Source: Spiroplasma gladiatoris (GTDB taxonomy: Bacteria > Bacillota_I > Bacilli_A > Mycoplasmatales > Mycoplasmataceae). From it: DNA of 64,000 bases. Made by a program: the position numbers and the translations under genes. The stretch covers positions 682,001-746,000 of the forward strand of contig NZ_CP038013.1 of assembly GCF_004379335.1 (NCBI RefSeq), read 5' to 3'. The notes below the pieces were generated by a model. It was not told where the DNA came from and searched no databases. It worked only from the letters and a program-made list of their open reading frames with translations. Positions 23,705 through 33,915 of this stretch are shown piece after piece. The number at the start of each line of letters is the position of its first letter. Position 1 is the first letter of the stretch.

Positions 23705-24703
23705 TTATATAATTTTGTATAAATTAATAAAAGAGTTCAAATCTATTTCAAAATCATTATTTTCAATATCTTTAGAACAATAATAAATAAATTCAGGTTT
23801 AGAAAAGTATTTATGTACACTTAATATATACTTTTGAATACTACAATTTATTATTTCAATAATTTCATAGTCTATAATAAAAGCACTAGGTTTATTTTTA
23901 TTAAATTTATTTTTATTAACGTTTAATTTTTGTATATCAGATTTATTTATATAAATTTTTGTATTAAATATTTGAATAGTTTCACAATTCTTTTTTAATA
24001 TTTCTTTTTTAAATATAAAAGCTATTTTTTTTTCTATATCAACAAAAATACTATATGTTTTTTTAAGTAGGAATATAATTCCTATAGATGTTAATTCAAT
24101 AATAACTCCAAAGTCATTTGGTAAAAATATAATAGGATTTGATGAAAAAACAGGTGTTGGATATATTATATTTTGTATATAATATTGATTTCAATCATAA
24201 TTATATAAATCTTTATTATTTTTAAATTTGTTTTGTCTATAAAACGATAATTTAACATATTCAACTAATATATTAAATTTTTGATAATTTACAGTCCTTT
24301 CTATGTTTTTTAAACTTTTTATTAACCCCCCTACTTTTCTATCTATTTCATAAATTTTTTTATCAACAAGATTTTTTTTATTTTTAATATATTCATAATA
24401 TTTATCATTAAATTTTTTATAATCTTTTATTCAAGAAGATAATTTATCACTTATTATTGATTCAATTTTTGATCATTCTTTTTCATTATAAATTCATTTT
24501 TCATTACACGGCACATCTATATAGAAATTATTGTCATTGCTTAAAAAATTATCAATATCTTTTATAAAACTTATATTGTATTTTTTGTTAATAACTATTG
24601 AGTCATTTATGCAATGAAGCTTGGTAATTATAAACTTATTTTCTTCCAATAATCCTTCTAAATATTTTTTTATTTCTGCTTTTGATATAAAATGACTTTT
24701 CAT
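23705..24703 (-). CDS. Unrecognised 332-residue protein
   Basis: I do not recognise this protein. It is read from ATG 24703 through TGA codons to the stop at 23705. The N-terminal ~90 residues are mixed, including INDSIVINKKYNISFIKDID. A helical, Lys-rich central part follows (KKIYEIDRKVGGLIKSLKNI). The C-terminal half is beta-rich: FLPNDFGVIIELTSIGIIF and IEKKIAFIFKKEIL. No signal peptide or membrane segment is evident. It lies between an IS3 copy and a HEPN-type gene in the accessory region, so a defence or mobile-element role is possible. That is context only. No ribosome binding site is obvious. Confidence 0.6.
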
Positions 24704-24905
24704 TATTTAAAATTCCTTTTACCTATTATAACAATATACTAATAATAATTTTACAAAATTGCTATTATATACTTATACATTGTATTGATTTATTTTTTTA
24801 TAATAAAATGGTATTACATATAAAACCAAAACAAATAAAAATTATTAAGATCATTTTATTTATTTTTCCGCTTTATTTAGTTTATTATTTTATACAAATT
24901 AAAAT

Positions 24906-25649
24906 TTATTTATTCTCCAATTTTTGTTTTATATCATCAAAAGCCATTAAACAATACGTTATTAGTTCTGTAATAATGTTATATAGTAATTGATTATTAA
25001 GATTTGTTTTCTCAAAACTATTGTAAAAATCATCATAGATTATAGCTTTGTGTACTATTATATTTCTTAATTCTTTTAAAATAAAATTTATATGAGACTT
25101 ATTAAAATATTTGTCAATTATTGTTTTTCGTTTTAAAAAAAATAATTCATCATTTTCATAAATAAACTCTAAATATTTAGTTTCACTAGTTTCTTTTGTT
25201 ATTATATTGTAAAACGCATTGTAAAAATATTTGTTAATTAATATTTTAGAACTTTGTTTAATTAATAAAGAAACATTATCATTTAAAATTGAAATTGAAT
25301 ATTCGACGTAACAATAATTTAAAATTGAGTACAATTTTTCAATGAGTATTATTAATGGGTCAAATATATCTATACTTTCTAAACTTTTTTTATAGTTTAA
25401 ATCTTTATTAGAAATCCTTTCTAAAAAATATTTTAAAGCGTTTTCAAAATAAATTATTGTTCTTTTCGAAGAATCAAACTCACTCTTTACACAATTAAAA
25501 AAACACTTATCATTTTTTAATATATATTCTCTAAACTCGCAAAATTTTTTTATAAATTTTGCATATTTTGATTCTTTAACATTTTCAAAACTTTTTTCTA
25601 ATAAATCATAATTTTTTTTAAAATCATGTTCTATTTTTGTTAAATTCAT
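24906..25649 (-). CDS. HEPN-like helical protein with RNxxxH motif
   Basis: A 247-residue, almost wholly alpha-helical protein. Near the C-terminus ILKELRNIIVHKAII carries Arg195-Asn196-x3-His200, the R-N-x3-H motif of HEPN ribonucleases, with a further ~45-residue helical tail. The N-terminus FKKNYDLLEKSFENVKESKY is coiled-coil-like. Similar motif placement occurs in the genes at 5649 and 31678. HEPN proteins of this kind often act as metal-independent RNases in toxin-antitoxin or abortive infection systems. A partner is not obvious, though a 47-codon frame lies just upstream. The family call rests on motif and helical content, without a sequence search. Confidence 0.55.
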   Translation of the reverse strand: MNLTKIEHDFKKNYDLLEKSFENVKESKYAKFIKKFCEFREYILKNDKCFFNCVKSEFDSSKRTIIYFENALKYFLERISNKDLNYKKSLESIDIFDPLIILIEKLYSILNYCYVEYSISILNDNVSLLIKQSSKILINKYFYNAFYNIITKETSETKYLEFIYENDELFFLKRKTIIDKYFNKSHINFILKELRNIIVHKAIIYDDFYNSFEKTNLNNQLLYNIITELITYCLMAFDDIKQKLENK

Positions 25650-25705
25650 TTTTATTGATGTATTTTATTTTCAATTTCTTTAATAGTTAATTTACTTTTA
25701 AATAA

Positions 25706-25849
25706 TTATTTTTTAAACTTTTCATTGTATAATTTAAAATCCTCTATGAGCTTGTTATTTTTTTCAAAAACGCTTGTATTTTTTGTACTATAAATATGTT
25801 TTTTGTATAAAAAAACAAGTTTTCTTATATATCTAATGCATTTATCCAT
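25706..25849 (-). CDS. Small ORF, 47 codons, possibly truncated
   Basis: ATG 25849 opens a basic 47-residue frame (MDKCIRYIRKLVFLY at the start) behind AAGTAAGAAAA, a weak ribosome binding site. After the TAA at 25706 the same frame stays open for a further ~17 codons, so the gene may once have been longer. It lies between a HEPN-type gene and the helicase partner gene and could be a small antitoxin or a remnant. No family is recognised. Confidence 0.3.
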   Translation of the reverse strand: MDKCIRYIRKLVFLYKKHIYSTKNTSVFEKNNKLIEDFKLYNEKFKK

Positions 25850-25956
25850 TTTTTTTCTTACTTTCTTTGTTTAAATATCTTTAAAAAAATAAACAGCTAA
25901 AATACATTATCAAAATACGTTTTTTGATATATCATTTTTAAAACTGTTTATTATTT

Positions 25957-27402
25957 TTATTTTTTAATTTTATTTAAATATATATCATGTATTTTTTTAT
26001 TTTCTTTTATGTAATTTAAAGATTTTAAAAGTTCACTTAAATCAACATTGTTTTTTTTATATTTTTTATGAGCAATATATTTATTATAAAACTTTCTAAG
26101 TTTTTTTAATTTTTCATCTTTCATATCTAATTTTTTTATCTCTTCTCTCATTCCGGATTGTGACATTTGTCCAATTAATAAATATATTTCTTCTTTAATT
26201 TTAGTTATGTCATTTAATTGTTTATTTAATAAATTTTTATGTTCATTAATTAACAAGTTTTTATCATAGTTATTTAAATCAAATAGTTGTAAAAATGAAT
26301 AATCTAAATTAGAATTGATTTTATAAAGACTTGCTAGTTCTTTGATATTTTCTAAAATTTTAAACATTTCTTCTAAAGATTTTATATCTCAGTTAATATT
26401 TTGAATATTAGTATTTTTAACAATAAACTCTAAACCTAATTTGGCAATTTCAACACTACTTTTAATTGATAAAATCTTATTGATAATATTACCATTTAAA
26501 ACTAAATCATTACTTATATTTAATAATTTAATTATTGTTTTATTTTTTATTTCATTAAAAAGATTTTTTTCATAAATATTTAATAATAAATTTTCAAATA
26601 GCTTTTGATGTATTTTATCACTATAATCAAAGCTTTTATCAATAATTCAATAGTTATTAAACTTTTCATAGATTTTGACTACTTTTACAAAATCATCATA
26701 TAAAACTATTGAGTTTCCATCAATACTAAATATTAATCTATTTTTTAATGAGTCTAAATCTTTTTGACTTAATAAATTATATTTTTCGTTATCTTCAAAT
26801 TCATTAATAGTAAATCCACTAATATCAAGGTTTTTATTATTTTCAATACTTTGTTCAAAAGTTTGTTTATCAATTTCAATATATTTATTTTGTCGATTAT
26901 TAATCCTAATTTTAACAGTACTGTTTTGGATTATAAAATCATAATTATCAACTATTATTTCTACTTCATCAATTCCATCATAATCTGATCTAACATATTC
27001 TTCATTCTTAGTAAAAATATTTGATAAAAATTGTTCATCTTTAAATATTTCTCCTTCAAAAATTTCATTATTAAATTCTGTTATATTAAATTTTAAATAG
27101 TAATTAAAGGTTAAAGGATGAATCATCTTAACAGGGATTAATGATTGATTTATGATTTTTTGTAAATCTTCTTTTGTATATCTATTTTTCATATCTTTAT
27201 AAAGGTCTAATAAAAAATAATACATACTTCCCTTCCCAGTTAAAGATTCAATAAAATTATTACTATTTTTTTCATTAGTTTCATTTAATAATAATGAAGC
27301 TATTAAGTAAGTATCTAGGCTTGTTTTTTCAAATTTATTTGTAATTATTTTTAATTTTTTATTAGCTTTTTGTAATTCTAATTTCGCTGTCCCTTGTATC
27401 AT
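25957..27402 (-). CDS. Unrecognised 481-residue partner of the UPF1-like helicase
   Basis: One continuous frame through TGA Trp codons. The ATG at 27402 lies 41 bases inside the helicase gene, which implies translational coupling and a joint function. Residues ~1-80 are helical. Residues ~95-240 are beta-rich (EVEIIVDNYDFIIQNSTVK and SGFTINEFEDNEKYN). Residues ~255-481 are helical and end in KLRKFYNKYIAHKKYKKN, which looks like the IAH box of AbiU2/HEPN-type helices. The Arg436-His445 spacing is not the canonical Rx4-6H, so catalysis is doubtful. I infer an effector or specificity subunit working with the helicase. No established family is recognised. Confidence 0.65.
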
Positions 27403-29905
27403 TTAAGATTTCTCCTTCTGTAGTGATTTTTATTTTTAAACCTTTATCTTCAATATAACTAATTATTTCGTTTAGATACTTTCTTTTTGAATTGTTTGGT
27501 GATTTCATTTCTAATTTTTTTAGGTTTGTAGAACCAAAAATAAATAATTTATCTCTAGCTCTTGATAAAGCAACATTTATTCTTCTAAAATCAACTAAAA
27601 AACTTTTTTTAGTTACATCAACAACAACTGTACTTACAAGCACTATGTCTGTTTCTCTTCCTTGAAATGCATCAACTGTATCGATTTCAAAATTTTTAAA
27701 AGATTTTTTAACTTCATTAATTAATTTATTATTTTCTTTAATAAATTTTTTTAATTGATCTTTATAAGAAAAAATAATACATAAACTTACTTCTTTTTTG
27801 TTTAAACAACTTTTATAAATCTCTTTTAAGATAATTGCAATTGATTTACATTCTTGCACATTTATTCTTGATGTAGATCCAGGTAAACTAGTGTCAGTTG
27901 CATTTAAAGAATCTATAAAAAATATATCTTTATTATTTAAATCAATATTTTTATTATTATCAAAATATACTTTTTTATCTTCAATTCCATTTCTTCTACC
28001 TATTAATTCATTGTCATAAAACACGTTGTATGAATTAAATATTTGTGGTGTTGATCTATAATTTTCATTTAACAATACCAATCTTTCACTTTGTTTAGCT
28101 TTTAAAATAGTTTTAGAAAAAATTGATTCTTTATAAGTTTTTTCTAATTTATCAAACATATCTTCATCATATGAACTTAAATGTTTTACTTGATCTTTTG
28201 AAAATTCTAATAATGGAGCTAATTGATAATCATCTCCCACTAAAATTATTTTATTTACATAAGGTAAGTATCTTAAAACTTCTGTTATTGGACATTTAGA
28301 TACCTCATCAATTATTAATCAATCATAGCATTCAAATAACTCTAATCCTTTTTTTCCAGATATAGCTGTTGTTGTAGTTGTTGCTCCAGTTACAAAATAA
28401 TCATTATTATTGTTAATAGTAAAGTTAATAACTTCTTCACCTTTATATTTTTTTATATCTTTTATAATTTTATTGGCTAACAACTTATCATTAGTTTCAT
28501 TTAATCATTTTAATAAATTTAACCCTCAAGTTCTATATAAAGTTTTATCAATCATTTCTTCGCTATATTTATTTATTTTGTTTGTAATTCTTTTTGGAAT
28601 TATTGGGTCTTTATTTTGAACTAACTTATCTAATACATTATCAATTGCAACATGCGTTTGAGAAGAAATAATAACTTTTTGTTTTAATTCTTTTGTAATA
28701 TATTGAACAATTGAGTTAATAACATGGGTTTTTCCAGTTCCTGGAGGTCCTTTTATCAAAGTGATTGGAGAACCATCAATTGCTTTTAAAAAGGCTTGTT
28801 TTTGTGAATTGTTTAATTCTTTTGTATATGATAATACTTCATCATTAACTATTAAATTATCATGGTAATTTGGAATTTGACTATCACCAATTAAATATTC
28901 AATAAGTTCAATAGCGCTTCCACTATTTCCTTGATTTATTAGCTTTAACGAGTTATTAATTGATTCAATTTTTATTTGTTGTCCTCTGTCATATAAATTA
29001 ATATATTTATAATTTAATTCTTCTTTAGAAATAATATATATGGTTAAATGTTTTTCTTCTTCTAATATATTTATTACTTCTATTTCCATGATATTTTTAT
29101 TGTTGATATTATCAATTAATTCTAAATTACTAACAAATAAGTTGTCTTTTTGCTTTGTTAATTTGTTATAAATTTTATTATTATCTAATACTTTAATGCC
29201 TAAAATATTTAAAACATTATTTTTTAATTCATTATTTAATCTATCAAAAACATTTTCTGGTATTAAATAACCTATTATTGTTTTTGAGTTATCATAAAAA
29301 GGTTTAAACTCATTAAATTTATCTAGTAATTTATTATTATTATCAAAAATTTCTTTATTTTCAATAGAAATAAATTTTAAAGGTTTTGATATAGATTCAA
29401 TTTTATAATTATCATTATTATTAATTTCATTATATAAAGTTTTATAAAAATCAAATACTTCCATAAATTCAGAAAATTGACCGATATTAAATTCAAACTT
29501 ATTACTTTTAGATAATCTTGTTAAAAACATTCTTGCTTCTTCTATTGAACTTGGGTTTAAATTGTTAATTGCAATATTTTGTTTTACACCTTTAATTGTA
29601 TTATAGTCAAGATCTTTTATTAATCTGTATCTATATACAAAAATTTCTGCACCAAATGGTTTTACAAAAGAACATCTAATGTGACAATATAATATAAAAA
29701 CTCCAAGATTTGTATTTGATATAAGTTCTACATTTTTTATTTCTTTTAATTCTCTTTCATCTCTATTATCAAGTATGATTTCTAACTTTTTTGTTGTTAG
29801 TTTAAATTCATTTTCATCTGACTCTTTAATAAAATTTAAATATTGACTAAAAAATCCATCTTCTACAAGTTTTTCTAAAACTTTTAATTTAACTATTAAG
29901 CTCAT
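27362..29905 (-). CDS. UPF1-like SF1B helicase
   Basis: An 847-residue protein. The ATG at 29905 is preferred over a TTG 33 bases upstream because AAGAAAGG lies at the right distance. The N-terminal ~380 residues have no motif I recognise. The helicase core starts at ELNNSQKQAFLKAI (Q motif) and has Walker A LIKGPPGTGKTHVI. Further motifs are SQTHVAIDNVLDKL, WLIIDEVSKCP (motif II), LVGDDYQLAPLLEF (III), NENYRSTPQIF (IV), DTVDAFQGRETDIVLVS (V) and NVALSRARDKL (VI). The last ~60 residues form a Lys-rich tail. It overlaps a 148-codon gene at its start and the 481-residue partner at its end. UPF1-like helicases act on RNA or DNA. Confidence 0.85.
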
Positions 29906-30335
29906 ATTTTTGCCTTTCTTTATCCAGTGTTTTTTCAATAATTTTGTTTTTTTTATACTTGTATCATTTTGTACTATTACTTTTTTTATTTATATATATC
30001 TTTTTGTTAGTTTTTATTTTTCTAAATCTCGTGTAGTTTGGCTCATCTTCTAATCTCTTTAAAAATAATTCTTTCCTACTTCTTGTTCTTGATTCTGTAA
30101 AATAAATATCATTAGTAAATTGATATTCTAATTTACAAAATTCTTCATAACAAATAATTTGGGGAATTTCTAAGCATCAATCTTTGTGATCTTTTTTTAT
30201 ACCTCTTTTTTTTAACGCTAAAGTGCTAGCGTGTTTTTTGTTATAAGCAAAAACAGGTATATAAATAGGTAAAAATTTATCTCTACCAACATGACCAAAC
30301 TTACATTTAACTTTGTAATATTTTTTTATAAAAAT
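29889..30335 (-). CDS. Small basic protein overlapping the helicase start
   Basis: A ~146-148-residue Lys/Tyr-rich frame (YYKVKCKFGHVGRDKFLPIY near the N-terminus, RLEDEPNYTRFRKIKTNKK near the C-terminus) runs from about 30335 to TAG/TAA at 29889 and overlaps the helicase gene by 17 bases. No ATG, GTG or TTG fits. A ribosome binding site, AAAGAGGT, precedes ATT/ATA codons at 30335-30327, so either a rare start is used or an ATG has mutated to ATA. It has one Cys near the start and no recognisable domain. The KxGHVGRDxFLPIY core is well formed, so it is likely a real or recently lost gene. Confidence 0.5.
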
Positions 30336-30388
30336 ACCTCTTTTTTTAAATAAAACAGGTATTTCAAAAAACTAATTATTGATATTTT

Positions 30389-30557
30389 ATAAGGTGTACA
30401 ACCTACTAAGATATTTCTACCTTTTTGGATGTATGAACTTATTTAAAAGTTCCTTCGTTTTGCATAAATATAATAACATAAAAAAATAAAAGTAAACTAA
30501 AAAGTTTACTTTTTTTCTAAATTAGTGGATGTACACCTTATATTTTGCAAAACGAAG
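30389..30557. repeat. Two interlocking 12-bp perfect inverted repeats around a terminator
   Basis: ATAAGGTGTACA (30389-30400) is the exact complement of 30530-30541. CTTCGTTTTGCA (30453-30464) is the exact complement of 30546-30557. A third, partial copy (CGTTTTGCATAA) lies at 30579-30590. The arms surround the hairpin at 30491-30510. The block sits between the helicase unit and IS copy 2 and may be the tip of an eroded element or a regulatory structure. Confidence 0.6.
30491..30516. terminator. Hairpin with flanking A- and T-runs
   Basis: AGTAAACT (30491-30498) pairs perfectly with AGTTTACT (30503-30510) across an AAAA loop, with six T on the right and an A-rich stretch on the left. It could act as a terminator in either direction. 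Confidence 0.6.
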
Positions 30558-30654
30558 AAGTACACCCGTGGTTTTAACGTTTTGCATAATAATTATATCA
30601 AATTATAGTAATTAAAATAATGTTTAAAAATAAACTGATAAAAAGTTATTTTTT

Positions 30655-31664
30655 AAATATACTTTGTCAAGTATACAAAATGTTTTTTTATAAGAATACG
30701 TCAAAATTATTGGAAGTATTTTTTTTATGTGGAATTAAACCGATATAAGCATATGACGGAGGTCCATTATGTTTAATCATTATTTTTGTATATTTATAAA
30801 ACTTAAATATGCAAACTTTTTGTTAAACGGTATATAAGTGACATCTGTAACTCATAACTCATTTTTTGAGTATAAAGATTAATTTCTATTAACATGATTA
30901 GGACCGTGTGTTATTTTTTTGACTTCTTTAGGTTTTCTATTCATTTTTTTTAATTCTTATAACTGAATATAATTTAAATATTTTCATAATTCTAGCTATC
31001 TTAGTTTGACTTGCACAATTCCATTATTACTTAAAACTATTTTTATTCTTGGCGACCCATAAATTTCATTATTTTTTATAAAAATCTCTTTTATTTTAGA
31101 ATCTAAATTCATATCTACTTTTAAGTTAAATTATGACTTATTCTTTTTACAACAGATATAATAAATAGCTCTGATATATTTAATAATTTACATAAAGAAA
31201 AAATTGTATATTTATTTTTATATTTATCTATTATTTGTAATAATTAATTATTCTTTTTCTGAATCATCCATTAGTTCATTGAACTTTTTTAAAACCTTAT
31301 TCTACATTTCTAATCATTTTATTTTTTGTTAAGTTCAGCGATTTTTTTATCTTTTGTATCTTTTGAATTAGTTCTAATTTTTCCGTTATGTTTGTTGCTT
31401 TTTCCTGTATTTGAAATAAGTGATTCATCACCATAAACTTCTCAATCTAAATACATTCTTCTAATTGTTGAATATGATATGTTGTAAGTTTTTGATAAAT
31501 CTCTAAAAGATAAATTTTGCTTAAAGTACTTATTTATTAATTCTTTTTTAGTATCAAAATCTAGTATATTTGATTTGTTTCCTTTTAAATTTGCCATATA
31601 AAAAATTCTCCTTGTATAATTTTATGTTTTTTTTAACATAATGTATACTTAGAGAATTATATTT
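30655..31664 (-). mobile_element. IS3-family element, copy 2, internally deleted
   Basis: The same terminal repeats as copy 1 are present at both ends, but the element is only 1010 bp. About 340 bp of the orfB catalytic part are missing: the sequence jumps near 30805 from the C-terminal region to the part around TTAAATATGCAAAC. The remaining orfA/orfB have further frameshifts. It keeps A7 at the place where copy 1 has A8, and the -1 frameshift-like A6G run at the orfA/orfB junction. It cannot encode an active transposase but has both ends for mobilisation in trans. Confidence 0.8.
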
Positions 31665-31677
31665 AAAAATATTATAT

Positions 31678-32475
31678 TTAAAATATTTGGTTTAATTCTT
31701 CATTTATATAATAGGTTACAACAATAGAATATAGTATAGAATACTTTATATATCGACAAAAATCAAAAGATATTCCAGATAATGATTTTTTTTCAACAAT
31801 AGTTGCTGCTACTTGATTAAACTGATCTGTGTTGTAAAAATATGTTATCCTACTTCTGTGAGTTATTTCGTTTCTTTTTTCATATAAGTAATATGTATAA
31901 AATTCTGAAATATCGTACTTTAATTTAAATTTTTTGTACAGTACTGAATAAAAAGAAAAACTTTTAATTACAGTTTTTTTGTTAGGGTTAAAAAAATAAT
32001 AAAGATTTTCTTTTTTTACTACATTTTTGTTAACATCATCAAATATTCTTTTTTTATCGTTTTCCAAAGTTTCTAGTATAATTTTGTAGAGAAAAGACAT
32101 TTTATCTAAATTGTTCAAAATAGATATAAATATATTTTCAAGTTCTATAAAATTATGATTTAAAAAATCTATATTTTTATTAATATCTATAGATTTAAGT
32201 TTATTTAATAGTCAATTTAAAAAAGTATAAGTTTCTAGAAATATTAAATTATTTTTATTTTTTTCAAGCGATATAGACCAATGATCGACAAGTTTTACAA
32301 CATCTATTTCGTAAATGTTGATATTTTTTTCAAATTCTTCTATTGTTTTTAAATATAAGATATATTCGCCGTTATACTCGCCATTTACATCAAATAAATC
32401 TTCAATTTTTTTAATTTCGGTATTTAATTTTATACAATAAATAAAATAATCAACAATTTCAGCAGTAATATACAT
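31678..32475 (-). CDS. HEPN-like helical protein with RNxxxH motif
   Basis: A 265-residue helical protein from ATG 32475, preceded by AAAAGGAAAAAA. YYLYEKRNEITHRSRI contains Arg201-Asn202-x3-His206, the R-N-x3-H pattern of HEPN domains, with ~60 residues after it. The N-terminal half has VDYFIYCIKLNTEIKKIEDL and is acidic. It lies 14 bases from IS copy 2 and is bracketed on the other side by IS copy 3, so it may have been carried or stranded by IS movement. Its relation to the genes at 5649 and 24906 is inferred from shared motif position and size. Global identity looks low. A TGA Trp codon lies near 32212. Confidence 0.55.
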
Positions 32476-32562
32476 TATTTTTTTCCTTTTAAAATATTAT
32501 GTTTAATATTTTTTTATATAAATATTATAAATCAAAAATAATTATAATTTCTTTTTTAATCT

Positions 32563-33913
32563 AAATATACTTTGACAAGTATACAAAATGTTTTTTATAA
32601 AAATACTTTAAAATTATTTAAAGTATTTTTTTGTGTGGAATAAAACAGATATAAGCATATGCTGGAAGTCAATTATGTTTAATCATTAATCTTGTATAGT
32701 TATAAACTCTACATAATTATTTATTATCTTTTTTAGATTGATAAATTATTTTGTTTTAATTTAGTTTTTTATTCTTCTTTTAATGAAGAGAAAAAGTTTC
32801 ACACATTGCATTATCAATAGAGTTACCATTTCTAGATAATAATATTATCATATTATTTTTTTAGCATATCGTCTTGCAAATACAAATGTGTACTGAACTC
32901 GATTATCAGAATGAATAATTAGTTTTTTAAATATATCTTTTCTATGTAGCGAAGCTTTATCTAGTGATTTTTTATAAATATCTATATTGTTTTTTAAAGA
33001 TACTTTATGACCGATTATAAATCCAGTATTTGCATCTTTTATAACACTTAAATATGCAAACTTTTTATTAAACTATATATAAGTAACATTTGTAACTCAT
33101 AACTCATTTTTTGAGTATAAAGCTCAATTTCTATTAACATGATTAGGACCGTGTGTTATTTTTTTGACTTATTTTGGATTTCTTTACATTTTCTTTATTC
33201 TTGTAACTAAATATAATTTAAATATTTTAATAATTCTAGCTATCTTAGTTTGACTTACCATATTGCCTTTATTATTTAAAATTATTTTTATTATTAGTTC
33301 ACTATAAATTCCATTGTGCTCTATAAAAATATCTTTTATTTTATAAGCTAAATTCATATCTAATTTTAATTATTGTATTTTGACTTATTTTTTTGTATCA
33401 ACGATAATAACTAGCTCTAGTTATATTTAATAATTTACATAAAGAAAAAATTGCATATGTATTTTTATATTTATCTATTGTTTTGTAATAATTAATTATT
33501 CCTTTTTTGAACCCTCCGTTAGTTCATTGAACTTTTTAAAACCTCATTCTCTATTTCCAATCATTTTAATTTTTTGTTAAGTTCAGCGATTTTTTTTGTC
33601 TTTTAGATCTTTTGAATTAGTTCTAATTTTTCCGTTATGTTTGTTGTGTTTTCCCGTTTTTGAAATAAGTGATTCACCACCATAAACTTCTCAATCTAAA
33701 CACATACTTCTAACTGTTGAATGTGATATGTTGTAAGTTTTTGATAAATCTCTAAAAGATAAATTTTGCTTAAAGTACTTATTTATTAATTCTTTTTTAG
33801 TATCAAAATCTAAAATATTTGACTTGTTTCCTTTTAAATTTGTCATATAAAAAATTCTCCTTGTATAATTTTATGTTTTTTTTAACATAATGTATACTTA
33901 GAGAATTATATTT
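32563..33913 (-). mobile_element. IS3-family element, copy 3, full length but decayed
   Basis: Length (1351 bp) and both terminal repeats match copy 1. Point changes and single-base indels have broken orfA and orfB throughout, and the A6 run at the orfA/orfB junction is reduced to A5. The right end stops three bases before the stop codon of the AbiH-like gene. It is the oldest-looking of the three copies. Confidence 0.85.
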
Positions 33914-33915
33914 AT

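Noticed and set aside
24808-24993. Small hydrophobic protein on the plus strand
   Set aside because: It overlaps the end of the HEPN gene, has no ribosome binding site and consists of AT-rich low-complexity codons.
25957-27402. A catalytic HEPN domain at the C-terminus of the 481-residue protein
   Set aside because: KYIAHKKY looks like the AbiU2 box, but the nearest Arg before His445 is at 436, outside the Rx4-6H spacing. It is described only as resemblance.
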